A DNA stretch of 64,000 nt, taken from Pseudobutyrivibrio sp. ACV-2 (GTDB lineage Bacteria > Bacillota > Clostridia > Lachnospirales > Lachnospiraceae). Below the pieces are notes generated by a model. The model saw nothing but the letters and a program-made list of their open reading frames with translations. It made no database searches and had not been told where the DNA came from. Position 1 is the stretch's first letter; each line of letters starts with the position of its first letter. The stretch covers positions 62,001-126,000 of the forward strand of contig NZ_FNQZ01000009.1 of the NCBI RefSeq assembly GCF_900107545.1, in the 5' to 3' direction. The translations under genes and the position numbers were made by a program. Below, one piece after another: positions 8,580 to 17,332 of this stretch.

Positions 8580-9230
8580 ATGGCAAAAAAGAATTTCTAC
8601 GCTGTACGTGTTGGTAAGGTTCCTGGTATTTACAAGACTTGGCCAGAATGTCAGGCTAATACATCAGGTTTCCCTGGTGCTGTTTTTAAGGGATTTGAGA
8701 CTCTCGAAGAAGCTCAGGCCTTTATGAATTTGGGGCAGCCTCAAAAGAATAATGATTCGTCTAAAGCTCAAACCTGCGAGTCAGCCACCTACTCCCCTGA
8801 CAAACTGCCAGATGTTTATGCATTTACAGATGGCTCTTACAATATAGCCACAAAAGTATACGGCTATGGCGGTTTTTTGCACTATAGTGAAACTGAAGAT
8901 GACATCGAAATCCGTGGAAATGGCAACGATCCTGAAGAAGCAGAATCAAGAAATGTCTCTGGTGAAGTTCACGGTGCTGTTGCCGCAATGAAAAAAGCTG
9001 TGGAGCTTGGACTTACAGAAATGACACTCTTTTATGATTATGAGGGAGTGGAAAAATGGCCCACAGGGCTTTGGAAAGCAAATAAAAAAATATCTAAATT
9101 TTATGTAGCAGAATATAATCAACTCAAGGATAAATTAAAAGTAAACTTCGTTCACGTGAAAGCCCACACAGGCATTCCTGGAAATGAAGCCGCCGATAGA
9201 ATGGCAAAAGCTGAAGTTGGTATAGAATAA
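8580..9230 (+). CDS. rnhA: Ribonuclease HI with N-terminal hybrid-binding domain
   Basis: A 216-residue RNase H. Residues 1-50 form the small viroplasmin-like RNA/DNA-hybrid binding domain (NFYAVRVGKVPGIYKTWPEC and KGFETLEEAQAFM). Residues about 75-216 form the catalytic domain: Asp in AFTDGSY, Glu in VSGEVHGA, Asp in FYDYEGV, then HVKAHTGIPGNEAADRMA with the last Asp. It degrades RNA in RNA/DNA hybrids, for example R-loops and primers, in the cytoplasm. It is followed after 15 bp by an M42 peptidase gene, probably in one transcript. Confidence 0.93.
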   Translation: MAKKNFYAVRVGKVPGIYKTWPECQANTSGFPGAVFKGFETLEEAQAFMNLGQPQKNNDSSKAQTCESATYSPDKLPDVYAFTDGSYNIATKVYGYGGFLHYSETEDDIEIRGNGNDPEEAESRNVSGEVHGAVAAMKKAVELGLTEMTLFYDYEGVEKWPTGLWKANKKISKFYVAEYNQLKDKLKVNFVHVKAHTGIPGNEAADRMAKAEVGIE

Positions 9231-9245
9231 TTTTGGAGGAACAAT

Positions 9246-10283
9246 ATGGAAACAAAAGCATATGTAGATTATATGGTACAGCAAACTGTGGATATTCTAG
9301 GAATTGACAGTCCTACAGGCTTCACAGCAAATGCTGCAAAGCACCTTATGGGTGAATACGAAAAGCTTGGCTATAAGCCTGTTATGACCACAAAAGGTGG
9401 TATCCTTGTGGATCTTGGCGGAAAGAATGAGGATGATGCTATCCTAATCGAAGCCCACATGGACACCTTAGGCGGAATGGTTTGCAAGATAAAAGATAAT
9501 GGAAATCTGGAGCTGACCCCACTTGGCGGATTTTCCCCAAACAACGGTGAAGCTGAGAACTGTCGCATTTACACAAGAGATGGCAAAATCTATGAAGGTA
9601 CTTTCCAGCTAAATGATGCTTCAGTTCATGTAAACGGTGAATATTCCACAAAGACCCGTGAATTTAAAGGCATGGAAGTTGTCATCGATGAAGAGGTTTC
9701 AAGTGCTGACGACACAAAAGCACTTGGCATAATGATTGGTGACATTGTTGCTTTCGAGCCTAGAACACGAGTAACTGATTCAGGCTACATAAAGAGCCGT
9801 TTCCTTGATGACAAGCTTTCGGTGGGCATACTTTTAGGTCAAGCAAAATATCTAGCAGATAATAATATCACTCCTGAGCGCAAGGTTTACCACCACATCA
9901 CAGTGTATGAAGAGGTCGGCCATGGTGCCTGCGGAACTGTTCCTGAAGGAGTAACCGAAATCCTTTCAGTGGATATGGGCTGTATTGGTGATGGGCTTGA
10001 TTGCAAGGAGACTCAGGTAAGCATTTGTGCCAAGGATTCTGGTGGCCCATACAATTACGAGGTAGTTTCAAATCTAATCAATGCCGCAAAAGAAAACGAT
10101 ATTGATTTTGCAGTAGACGTTTATCCTCACTACGGTTCTGATGCAGACGCTGCCTTAGGCGCTGGCTATGATGTTAAGCATGGTCTTATCGGTGCCGGCG
10201 TATATGCCAGCCACGGCTATGAGCGCTCCCACAAAAAAGGCGTAGAAAACACCTTCAAGCTACTTATCAATTATGTAAGATAA
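9246..10283 (+). CDS. M42 family metallo-aminopeptidase
   Basis: A 345-residue cytosolic aminopeptidase of the glutamyl aminopeptidase/endoglucanase-M family. Metal ligands and catalytic residues are visible in IEAHMDTLG, FLDDKLSVG, YEEVGHGA (Glu-Glu pair), DMGC and the C-terminal ASHGYERSH. It removes N-terminal residues from peptides as a large oligomer. Gly-Gly-Ala/Val ribosome signal TGGAGG lies 6 bp before the ATG. It shares a bidirectional terminator with the convergent serine acetyltransferase gene. Confidence 0.9.
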   Translation: METKAYVDYMVQQTVDILGIDSPTGFTANAAKHLMGEYEKLGYKPVMTTKGGILVDLGGKNEDDAILIEAHMDTLGGMVCKIKDNGNLELTPLGGFSPNNGEAENCRIYTRDGKIYEGTFQLNDASVHVNGEYSTKTREFKGMEVVIDEEVSSADDTKALGIMIGDIVAFEPRTRVTDSGYIKSRFLDDKLSVGILLGQAKYLADNNITPERKVYHHITVYEEVGHGACGTVPEGVTEILSVDMGCIGDGLDCKETQVSICAKDSGGPYNYEVVSNLINAAKENDIDFAVDVYPHYGSDADAALGAGYDVKHGLIGAGVYASHGYERSHKKGVENTFKLLINYVR

Positions 10284-10292
10284 AGACTATAG

Positions 10293-10331
10293 AAAAAGAG
10301 TCCACCTCACGCGAGAGATGGACTCCTTTTT
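10293..10331. terminator. Bidirectional terminator between M42 peptidase and cysE
   Basis: AAAAAGAGTCCA and TGGACTCCTTTTT face each other across a 14-nt loop, so there is a T run on both strands. The TAA of cysE uses the last T-run bases. Confidence 0.88.
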
Positions 10332-11211
10332 ATTTAACATCGTAATATATTCTAGATTCAGGTGGAACAGACTCAGTGATGAAGGTAGAACCTCCGATGA
10401 TAGAATCATGTCCAATAACTGTATCTCCACCAAGAATAGAAGCATTTGAATAAATGGTAACGTTATCCTCGATGGTTGGGTGACGGCGCACACCTCTAAG
10501 TGTCTGACCGCCTCTGGTAGAAAGAGCTCCTAGGGTAACACCCTGATAAACCTTTACATTTTTACCGATAACTGTAGTCTCACCAACTACGATACCTGTA
10601 CCGTGATCGATGAAGAAGTATTCCCCAATAGTAGCTCCTGGGTGAATATCGATACCAGTATTTGAGTGAGCGTATTCTGTCATGATACGAGGAATGATAG
10701 GCACTCCCAGCAGATAAAGCTCATGGGCCAAACGATAAATGGTAATTGCATGTATGCCAGGATAAGCAAAAATAATTTCGTCTATGCTGGTAGCAGCAGG
10801 GTCCCCATCAAAAGCTGCAGATAAATCTGTATCTAAAAGAGCTCTTACATGAGGTATTCTCTTAAGAAATGCAAGAGAAAGCTCCTCAGCCTTTGAACTG
10901 CATTCCTCATCACAGCAACCACAGAAGTCTGCACTGTAGCAAAGAATCAATGCTATCTGCTTGTTTAGATTATAAACAACATCCTCCATCAGGGTGTTAA
11001 GATTTGTCTCCACGTTGTAAACCTTGTAAACATGGTCTCGATAATAGCCAGGATATACAATCCTAAGGAGCTTCATTGTGATATCAATGATGCTGTCCTT
11101 GTTAGGCTGATGGAAAGTGTCCATTTTATCAATGGCTCTGTCTGACTTGTAATCTTTGATGAGTTCTTCGGTAATCTCTAGGATTTCCTGCTCTATTTTT
11201 TTGCCATCCAT
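10330..11211 (-). CDS. cysE: Serine O-acetyltransferase (EpsC/CysE type)
   Basis: A 293-residue enzyme making O-acetyl-L-serine from serine and acetyl-CoA for cysteine synthesis. The N-terminal helical domain (1-150) is followed by left-handed beta-helix hexapeptide repeats from about residue 185 (GIDIHPGATIGEYFFIDHGT, VVGETTVIGKNVKVYQGVTLG, RRHPTIEDNVTIYSNASILG). The catalytic His residues sit in DIHPGA and IDHGTG. The N-terminal part is of the long EpsC kind common in Clostridia rather than the E. coli form. AGGAGAACC precedes the ATG. No T-box or S-box leader is seen in the 106 bp upstream. Confidence 0.9.
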   Translation of the reverse strand: MDGKKIEQEILEITEELIKDYKSDRAIDKMDTFHQPNKDSIIDITMKLLRIVYPGYYRDHVYKVYNVETNLNTLMEDVVYNLNKQIALILCYSADFCGCCDEECSSKAEELSLAFLKRIPHVRALLDTDLSAAFDGDPAATSIDEIIFAYPGIHAITIYRLAHELYLLGVPIIPRIMTEYAHSNTGIDIHPGATIGEYFFIDHGTGIVVGETTVIGKNVKVYQGVTLGALSTRGGQTLRGVRRHPTIEDNVTIYSNASILGGDTVIGHDSIIGGSTFITESVPPESRIYYDVK

Positions 11212-11279
11212 TATAATAGGTTCTCCTAATTTGTTAATATGATTTAATCATTCTAGCACATTAATGAAGGATTTGCACA

Positions 11280-11312
11280 GAAAAAGACCAGATAACACAA
11301 GCTACCTGGCCT
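11280..11312 (-). terminator. Terminator of the cNMP-domain gene
   Basis: Leftward GGCCAGGTA pairs with TATCTGGTC across a short loop, followed by TTTTT. Confidence 0.75.
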
Positions 11313-11317
11313 CTATT

Positions 11318-13594
11318 TTACATCCTAAGATAATCCATGCCCATTTTCACTTCATCAGGAACTGTACCTCCGTTCTTCTCCACTTTATCTATGATCGTCT
11401 TAAGATGATTTAGTTCCTGGCTGCACTTTATCTCATGGCGGGAAATACCCTGCTCGAACATAGGATGTGAGCTCACCTTGCTCCTGTATGCCTTAGAGAA
11501 GGTGCAATGCTTATTTAAAATATTTCTCTCAGATTTGTTCAAACGAATACTTCCCTGAGCCTCGAAATTCACCCAGATTGTATACTGCTTGGTGAAGGCC
11601 TCTCGCATATTATTTCTTGAAGATTTAAGAAGGGTTTTAACCTTCTCTTTATTTTCCGCTGATAAATCTTTGTTCTTTCGATAGAAAGTAAAGTAATCGT
11701 AAAAATCTGAGGTTAAGCAATCTGAGCCGATGTCGTTCCATCTAGAGCCCTGCTCTTTTCTACAAATTTCCCAACGGAAGGCACCACAGCAGTAAATCAT
11801 AAATTTATCCAAATCATCAAATGTGAACATCGGAAATACGAATCGGCCTGGTGTGTCCACTTTTATACCACCACATTCCTGCCACATCATGGCACGCATG
11901 CCGCAGTTTGGAAGCAGAATTATATCAGGTTCAACACGCTTTAGATAAGGCTCACTTTTAACGTTTGCCTCCATATCGGTGTAAAAGCCTTCGCGAAGGA
12001 ATATACCGTAATCCACTTCCTCTATTTTGGATAGCGACTCTCTAAGTTTTGTTTTTGTCAGAAGCATACGCATGGCTTCGCCACCAAAATCTTCTTTGGT
12101 GGGTACAGGACAGAAGGATGACATTTTTCCTGAAGTTGTACGGTTGGCAGAAACAAAAAAGTTGTTTATCTCAAACTTTACTTTTTCCTCCTGATTATTC
12201 ATCCACTCGGCCATGTCAGATTCTGCTATGTTGCCAGCTTTTCGTTCCTCTAAGATAAAACCTCTGTAATCAAGATCCAGTTCATTTCTACTAGGCTCCC
12301 TGTCCCCTGCGTACACGGCACGAAGCCAGGTATAGATAGTGAAAATATGCTCGTCCAAACACAGTGCATCTATGCGCTCCATTATATCTGCAAGCTCATT
12401 TGTTAAATCATCCCCCAGGGCACCATAATCTATATAGCCCAGGTTCAAAAACATCTTGATGATTGTATCTAATTCACCACCATATGCCTCAAGCACCAGC
12501 GCTCTGAAGAAGGTTTTATTATACAAATCATAGAACAAATCAACAGCCTTTTTGCGCACTTTACGCTCATTATCCTCCTTACCCTCTCTATCTGAAAGAG
12601 CAAGATAATCATCCAGCTGTTTTCTATATTCTGCTGTTTTCTCATCGTCGATTTCAGCGAATTCGCAAATATGCTCAAAGGCCTGATTAAACTCAGCCTG
12701 CTTCATCATCTTAGCTTCGTCAAATGATGCTGCTGTAGCTGCAAAATCGTGGGTCTCGTACTCTGTCCATCGCTCCTTTACAAGAGCCTTGTCATATAAC
12801 CCAGATTGAGAAATATATTTATAGAGCATCTTCATTAGCTTTATAATTCCGGCCTGCTCTGCTCCGCGTTGGGCGGCGTATATTCTCAGATTATACACAA
12901 GCTCAAACAAGTCCCCTTTCTCCTGGGAGAGTATGAGTGGAGAAAACTCCTCTAAATAAGACTCCATGGATTCGATAGCATCTATAGCGCGCTTCATATA
13001 GCCGCAGCTGATTCCGATTACGCCATTTGCGATTTCTGTGCGGGAGCCATATATGTTTTCAATCTGTCTATTATCAACAGCATTCAGGCTATCTATATAT
13101 TCATGCTCCCAAGTCTGGATTTCACCCTCAATAACCAGTGGTTCTAATTCTTCAAGCATTGGGATTTCTTTAATTTCCATCCCTACAGACCTGCAAAGCT
13201 TCTTATACTCTGTATCAATACCTCGGGAATAATACAAGAAATCTGATACTTTCTTTTTATATGAATCATAGATTTTGAAAACATCGCGACACTGTCTGAA
13301 AGCACCTTTGGAAAAGCCAAAGATATATACTGGCTGTGCCTCAAAAATAGAATTAAAGTCAGACATTGTTTTGTAAGGACATTTTATAACCATTGAGTCT
13401 TCACTGACTACGTAGTCAGAGTCGTACTCATGATTTAAGGCATCTGAAAGACCCGCAATAGTACCAGGGCCAAGTGTAATGTGCTGGCCCTTCCAGGTTT
13501 GCGTTATAGAACCTGTAACTACTACGTACATGCAGTCTACAGGGTTGCCTTCGCTAATTATTCTTTTTCCTTTTTGGATATTAATAGGTTCCAA
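11318..13594 (-). CDS. Large protein with N-terminal cyclic-nucleotide-binding domain
   Basis: 758 residues. The first about 115 residues fit a Crp-type beta-barrel (GKRIISEGNPVDCMYVVVTGSITQTW and LGPGTIAGLSDALN). The typical PRAARTA phosphate-binding cassette cannot be recognised, so a nucleotide ligand is uncertain. The remaining 640 residues are mostly helical, hydrophilic and have no DNA-binding helix-turn-helix or membrane span that I recognise; the C-terminal third contains RRVEPDIILLPNCGMRAMMWQE-like segments unknown to me. The start is TTG with AGAGG 8 bp upstream. It is a stand-alone gene with its own terminator, and its 5' side holds the 13.7-kb hairpin. It could be a cytosolic sensor coupled to an unknown effector. 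Confidence 0.7.
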   Translation of the reverse strand: MEPINIQKGKRIISEGNPVDCMYVVVTGSITQTWKGQHITLGPGTIAGLSDALNHEYDSDYVVSEDSMVIKCPYKTMSDFNSIFEAQPVYIFGFSKGAFRQCRDVFKIYDSYKKKVSDFLYYSRGIDTEYKKLCRSVGMEIKEIPMLEELEPLVIEGEIQTWEHEYIDSLNAVDNRQIENIYGSRTEIANGVIGISCGYMKRAIDAIESMESYLEEFSPLILSQEKGDLFELVYNLRIYAAQRGAEQAGIIKLMKMLYKYISQSGLYDKALVKERWTEYETHDFAATAASFDEAKMMKQAEFNQAFEHICEFAEIDDEKTAEYRKQLDDYLALSDREGKEDNERKVRKKAVDLFYDLYNKTFFRALVLEAYGGELDTIIKMFLNLGYIDYGALGDDLTNELADIMERIDALCLDEHIFTIYTWLRAVYAGDREPSRNELDLDYRGFILEERKAGNIAESDMAEWMNNQEEKVKFEINNFFVSANRTTSGKMSSFCPVPTKEDFGGEAMRMLLTKTKLRESLSKIEEVDYGIFLREGFYTDMEANVKSEPYLKRVEPDIILLPNCGMRAMMWQECGGIKVDTPGRFVFPMFTFDDLDKFMIYCCGAFRWEICRKEQGSRWNDIGSDCLTSDFYDYFTFYRKNKDLSAENKEKVKTLLKSSRNNMREAFTKQYTIWVNFEAQGSIRLNKSERNILNKHCTFSKAYRSKVSSHPMFEQGISRHEIKCSQELNHLKTIIDKVEKNGGTVPDEVKMGMDYLRM

Positions 13595-13710
13595 ATTCGT
13601 ACCTCTTTATGTAAAATGCCCCACCTTTACACCATACGTTAATTATAAAATTGTCTGAATACTAATGCAATCTCGTTACTATTATTTCACAAAAAATACA
13701 ATAAAAAGGG

Positions 13711-13802
13711 GGCCCGTAGCTGGCAAATCAATCCAACCATTTTTGAGATCGCTTTCGCTATACTCCTCAAAAATGGTCGGCCTGCTTTGCCAGCTACGAG
13801 CC
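13711..13802 (-). repeat. Long hairpin with conserved core; terminator of upp operon
   Basis: The outer arms (13711-13727 and 13786-13802) pair over 17 positions with one mismatch. The inner arms CCATTTTTGAG (13737-13747) and CTCAAAAATGG (13766-13776) pair perfectly. They enclose the core ATCGCTTTCGCTATACTC (13748-13765). On the minus strand the structure is followed by CCCCCTTTTTATT, so it can terminate the upp transcript. A second copy with a nearly identical core but different, equally complementary arms lies at 19.8 kb. Confidence 0.85.
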
Positions 13803-13862
13803 TTGATATCGACGTAATATTATACGAGAATTTGCATTAGACGTGAACGCGTACGCAACGAA

Positions 13863-14501
13863 TTATTTAGTACCAAAAATACGGTCGCCGGCGTCGCCTA
13901 GGCCTGGGCATATGTATGCGTCTGAGTTAAGCTCGCGATCGATGTGGCCTACGTAAATCTGTACATCTGGATGTGCTTCGTGGAGAGCTCTTACTCCTTC
14001 TGGTGCAGCGATGATAGCCATGAATTTGATACGCTTTCCACCGTGCTGCTTGATAAGGCCGATTGCGTCGATTGCTGAACCACCTGTTGCAAGCATAGGG
14101 TCTGTTACAACGATAAGACGTTCTTCGATTGGGCTAGGAAGCTTGCAGTAATATTCATGAGGGATATGTGTCTCCTCGTCACGATACATACCGATGTGAC
14201 CAATCTTTGCTGTAGGAACAAGGCGCTGGATACCATTTACCATACCAAGGCCTGCACGAAGGATAGGTACGATAGCCATCTTACGACCAGCAATAACTGG
14301 TGCCATGCACTTCTCGATTGGTGTCTCACACTCGATTTCAACTGTCTGTAAATCGTTAAGAGCCTCGAATGCTTCAAGCATTGCGATTTCCTCTACAAGG
14401 GCTCTAAACTCAGCTGTACCTGTATTCTTGTCTCTAAGCATTGTGATTTTGTGCTGAAGTAATGGATGTGTTAACTCAACTACATTTTCTAATTTTTCCA
14501 T
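13863..14501 (-). CDS. upp: Uracil phosphoribosyltransferase
   Basis: About 212 residues. It converts uracil and PRPP to UMP in pyrimidine salvage. The PRPP-binding loop is [13 protein letters not shown], and the C-terminal uracil-binding region [14 protein letters not shown] is complete. Start: ATG at 14501 has GGAGG 8 bp upstream; an in-frame ATG five codons earlier lacks a ribosome site. It lies 55 bp downstream of the uracil permease gene, so the two form a uracil uptake and salvage operon. No PyrR-binding loop is recognisable. Confidence 0.95.
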   Translation of the reverse strand: MEKLENVVELTHPLLQHKITMLRDKNTGTAEFRALVEEIAMLEAFEALNDLQTVEIECETPIEKCMAPVIAGRKMAIVPILRAGLGMVNGIQRLVPTAKIGHIGMYRDEETHIPHEYYCKLPSPIEERLIVVTDPMLATGGSAIDAIGLIKQHGGKRIKFMAIIAAPEGVRALHEAHPDVQIYVGHIDRELNSDAYICPGLGDAGDRIFGTK

Positions 14502-14556
14502 TTTAATAACCTCCAAAAATATATCTAATAAAACTAAAACTCTGAGATTTAAAGAG

Positions 14557-15957
14557 TTAGCTTACAGTCTGTCCTGACTTACGGTCTGCTGCATCAGTGT
14601 GTTCGCTGACGATTTTTTCCATGTGATATGGCTCTGGATTGCCGTAATCGTAATCCTTACCAGGAATGATTGCATTAAGTCCAACGCCAGCAAGTGCTGC
14701 AATGGCAAGACTTGTAAGAGTAATATCTGTAGAACCTATTGTAAATGTAAGACCATCTGAGAAACCAAGGCCACATACAAGAATAACTGCTGCAATAATA
14801 AGGTTTCTAGACTTTGTGAAATCTACATGATTCTCAACCACGTTTCTAACTCCTATTGCACTTATCATACCATAAAGCATAAAGCTTATGCCACCTACGA
14901 TTGCACTTGGCATAGTTCCGATGATGCCTGCCATCTTAGGGATAAATGAAAGGGCAATAGCGTAAATTGCTGCTATTCTGATAACCTTTGGGTCATGAAC
15001 TCTTGAAAGCTCAAGAACACCGGTATTTTCGCCGTAAGTAGTATTTGCTGGACCTCCGAATAATGCTGAAAGTGCTGTGGCAATACCATCACCTGCAAGT
15101 GTGCGATGAAGACCAGGATCGGCTACAAGGTCCTCTCCTACTGTGGCAGAAATAGCTGACATATCACCAATGTGTTCCATCATGGTAGCGATGGCGATTG
15201 GTGCCATAACAAGGATTGCTGAAATGTTGAATTTGGCAACGAAGAAATCTGGAAGACCAATCCATGCTGCATTATTTATTTCTGTAAAATTAAGGATTGC
15301 GCTGCCGTCAGCGTTTGTCATTCCAAGAGCATTGAAAATAAGGGCACAACCGTATGAAATAAGGACACCCATAAGGATAGGAAGGATTTTAAACATGCCC
15401 TTGCCCCAGATGTTAAAGATGATTACAACTGAAAGTGCGATAATCGCAAGAAGCCAGTTAGATGATGCATTTGTGATAGCTGATGGAGCCAGAGAAAGGC
15501 CGATACAAATGATGATTGGACCTGTAACAACAGGTGGAAGATATTTCATAACCTTGTTGATACCAACAAGCTTTATGATTAATGCAAGAACCAGATAAAG
15601 GGCGCCTGCTACAACAATACCACCGCATGCATATGGAAGCTTCTCGCCCATTGTCATGTTTTTGAAAATACCGGTATTTAAATTAGCAACTGTGTGAAAT
15701 CCGCCAAGAAAAGCAAATGAAGAACCAAGGAAAGCTGGAACTTTTAACTTAGAACAAAGATGAAAAAATAAGGTGCCGACACCTGCGAAAAATAGAGTAA
15801 CCTGAATTGAAAGGCCTTCGCCATTGAAATAATTGTTGACGAGAATTGGAACTAAAATAGTGGCTCCAAACATTGCAAATAAATGTTGAAGTCCTAAAAT
15901 TAGCATTTTCGGTAAGCCTAGCGCCGAGGCATCTTTGATTGGTGCATGTGAATTCAT
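14557..15957 (-). CDS. uraA: Uracil/xanthine permease (NCS2 family)
   Basis: About 466 residues with roughly 14 hydrophobic segments. The family signatures are seen: the N-terminal [19 protein letters not shown], the QH motif, and the region [19 protein letters not shown] with the substrate-binding Glu, plus the [13 protein letters not shown] loop typical of uracil permeases. It imports uracil with protons. Start: ATG at 15957 follows GGGAGGAAATGT; the upstream in-frame codons lie in the leader. It is co-transcribed with upp from the promoter at 16033-16061. Confidence 0.93.
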   Translation of the reverse strand: MNSHAPIKDASALGLPKMLILGLQHLFAMFGATILVPILVNNYFNGEGLSIQVTLFFAGVGTLFFHLCSKLKVPAFLGSSFAFLGGFHTVANLNTGIFKNMTMGEKLPYACGGIVVAGALYLVLALIIKLVGINKVMKYLPPVVTGPIIICIGLSLAPSAITNASSNWLLAIIALSVVIIFNIWGKGMFKILPILMGVLISYGCALIFNALGMTNADGSAILNFTEINNAAWIGLPDFFVAKFNISAILVMAPIAIATMMEHIGDMSAISATVGEDLVADPGLHRTLAGDGIATALSALFGGPANTTYGENTGVLELSRVHDPKVIRIAAIYAIALSFIPKMAGIIGTMPSAIVGGISFMLYGMISAIGVRNVVENHVDFTKSRNLIIAAVILVCGLGFSDGLTFTIGSTDITLTSLAIAALAGVGLNAIIPGKDYDYGNPEPYHMEKIVSEHTDAADRKSGQTVS

Positions 15958-16032
15958 ACATTTCCTCCCTTTGTAAAATATAATTTGCATTAAATAAACC
16001 ACGGTTCATTTAAAATTGCTCAAACTTTCGAT

Positions 16033-16061
16033 ATTCTATCACAATAATATTAATCTAGCAA
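16033..16061 (-). promoter_or_regulatory. Promoter of uraA-upp
   Basis: Leftward TTGCTA (16056-16061) and TAGAAT (16033-16038) with a 17-bp spacer. It lies over the 3' end of the upstream TraX gene. The roughly 75-nt leader shows no clear attenuator. Confidence 0.75.
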
Positions 16062-16812
16062 TATAAATTATGATTAAATGTAAAGGATAAAAAGTATAGA
16101 AAAAAACACGTAAAAACTTTGAATCACGTCCACGCTTCCCATTATAAAAGAAAAATGGAATTAACATAATAAAAGCAAACACTTCAATATTTCCAGACAT
16201 AAGAGCCAGCATCAGTACGCCCATACCAAAGGATGTTAGGCGCTGCTCCTTTGTGACACCATATAAAAAATACATGACACTGATACATGCAATGCCGCCT
16301 TCTGAATAATCAAGCTGTAACAGGTGTCCTATTCCCATTCCTGCAAGCATTATGGCTGCTGCAAGGACACGTCTCAATCGCTCATCTTTTATGGCATCCT
16401 CGGTTTTGTAGAGAACAGAATGTATAGCAAGTAGCACCAACAGCCCGAGGGCCAACTCCCACATAACATTATTATGAGTCCAATCTATAAGCTTCCATCT
16501 TAATGCCAAATCAAATGGAAGCTCGGAAACTACAGCCATTGTAAGAATTCTTTGGACATATTTCGTAAGATTGGAGGTATGTAAAAAGCCCTCTACAAGC
16601 ATGTAGCAATAAATAGGGAATGCCATGCGACCAATACGCCTCATGACCATGTAAACAGTCCTGTAATGATTGAAAACATCCACATCCGTCTGCTGATTGA
16701 GCCAGTACAACAGAAAACCTGCTGCAATATGGTCAATAAGCATGGTAACTACTGCTATAGTCTTCAGGCCAGTTCCTGTTATTTCAAATCTTTTGACTGC
16801 ATTTTGCACCAT
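16039..16812 (-). CDS. TraX family membrane protein
   Basis: About 257 residues with seven to eight hydrophobic segments. It begins with the family-typical FEITGTGLKTIAVVTMLIDHIAAGFLLYW and RIGRMAFPIYCYMLVEGF. TraX was first described as an acetylase of F pilin; the broad family in Firmicutes consists of probable membrane acyltransferases of unknown substrate. The ATG at 16812 begins 1 bp after the TAA of the KdsC-like gene; a longer reading frame to 16863 would run into that gene and is less likely. Co-expression with the upstream phosphatase suggests an envelope-glycan modification role, which is inference. Confidence 0.8.
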   Translation of the reverse strand: MVQNAVKRFEITGTGLKTIAVVTMLIDHIAAGFLLYWLNQQTDVDVFNHYRTVYMVMRRIGRMAFPIYCYMLVEGFLHTSNLTKYVQRILTMAVVSELPFDLALRWKLIDWTHNNVMWELALGLLVLLAIHSVLYKTEDAIKDERLRRVLAAAIMLAGMGIGHLLQLDYSEGGIACISVMYFLYGVTKEQRLTSFGMGVLMLALMSGNIEVFAFIMLIPFFFYNGKRGRDSKFLRVFFYTFYPLHLIIIYIARLILL

Positions 16813-16813
16813 T

Positions 16814-17290
16814 TTAAAGTACCAACCATTCAATGAATTCTCTAACGCAGCCTCTGCCACCATCCTTTGTGGCTACAAAATCAGCCATTTCAATAACTTC
16901 CTTTGCTGAATCAGCAGGACATCCTACAAGACCACCTTCTGCCTGAATAGCCTTCATAGCTGTTAAATCGTTTAAATCATCGCCCATGTAGGCACAGTCC
17001 TTTAATGTCTTTCCATAGGCAGACAGTATTCCTTTAAGCTTTGATAGCTTATCAGATACCCCCTGATATACCTGGGTAATTCCAAGTTCCTTTGCTCGGT
17101 TTTCTACGATTTTGCTGGTTCTTCCTGTGATAATAACAGGCTTAACCCCTGCTGGGATAAGCTGATTTGCTATGCCGTATCCATCCTTGATGTTAAAGGC
17201 TTTACACAACTCCCCATTTTCCCCCATGTACACACAACCATCAGTCAGTGTTCCATCAACATCCAATACTAAAAAGCTTACATTCTTCAT
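16814..17290 (-). CDS. KdsC-like HAD phosphatase
   Basis: A 158-residue C0-type HAD hydrolase. The nucleophile loop is LVLDVDGTLTDG, motif II IITGRTS, and motif III YMGDDLNDLTAMK. The order and length match KdsC/YrbI-type phosphatases of 3-deoxy-octulosonate or nonulosonate 8/9-phosphates. Gram-positive relatives are often found as fusions with, or next to, acylneuraminate cytidylyltransferases; no such gene is in this window. The ribosome site AAGGAG lies inside the second arm of the terminator hairpin just upstream, so translation may be occluded unless transcription is read through. Substrate unknown. Confidence 0.85.
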   Translation of the reverse strand: MKNVSFLVLDVDGTLTDGCVYMGENGELCKAFNIKDGYGIANQLIPAGVKPVIITGRTSKIVENRAKELGITQVYQGVSDKLSKLKGILSAYGKTLKDCAYMGDDLNDLTAMKAIQAEGGLVGCPADSAKEVIEMADFVATKDGGRGCVREFIEWLVL

Positions 17291-17296
17291 AAAAAA

Positions 17297-17323
17297 ATCT
17301 CCTTAGCGAAATACTAAGGAGAT
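17297..17323 (-). terminator. Terminator whose stem contains the next gene's ribosome site
   Basis: ATCTCCTTAG pairs perfectly with CTAAGGAGAT across a 7-nt loop. Leftward the stem is followed by seven T residues, ending the dapA-NhaC transcript. AAGGAG within the second arm is also the Shine-Dalgarno of the KdsC-like gene, whose ATG follows the T run. Confidence 0.85.
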
Positions 17324-17332
17324 TATACTACA

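Noticed and set aside
11212-11317. T-box or SAM riboswitch before cysE
   Set aside because: The gap is only about 100 bp and is occupied by the upstream gene's terminator; no specifier or T-box sequence seen.
13711-13802. Integron attC site
   Set aside because: Palindromic with a conserved core, but lacks the RYYYAAC/GTTRRRY boxes and extrahelical bases; no integron integrase in the window.
15958-16032. PyrR attenuator in the uraA leader
   Set aside because: No anti-antiterminator loop with the PyrR motif and no terminator hairpin found in the short leader.
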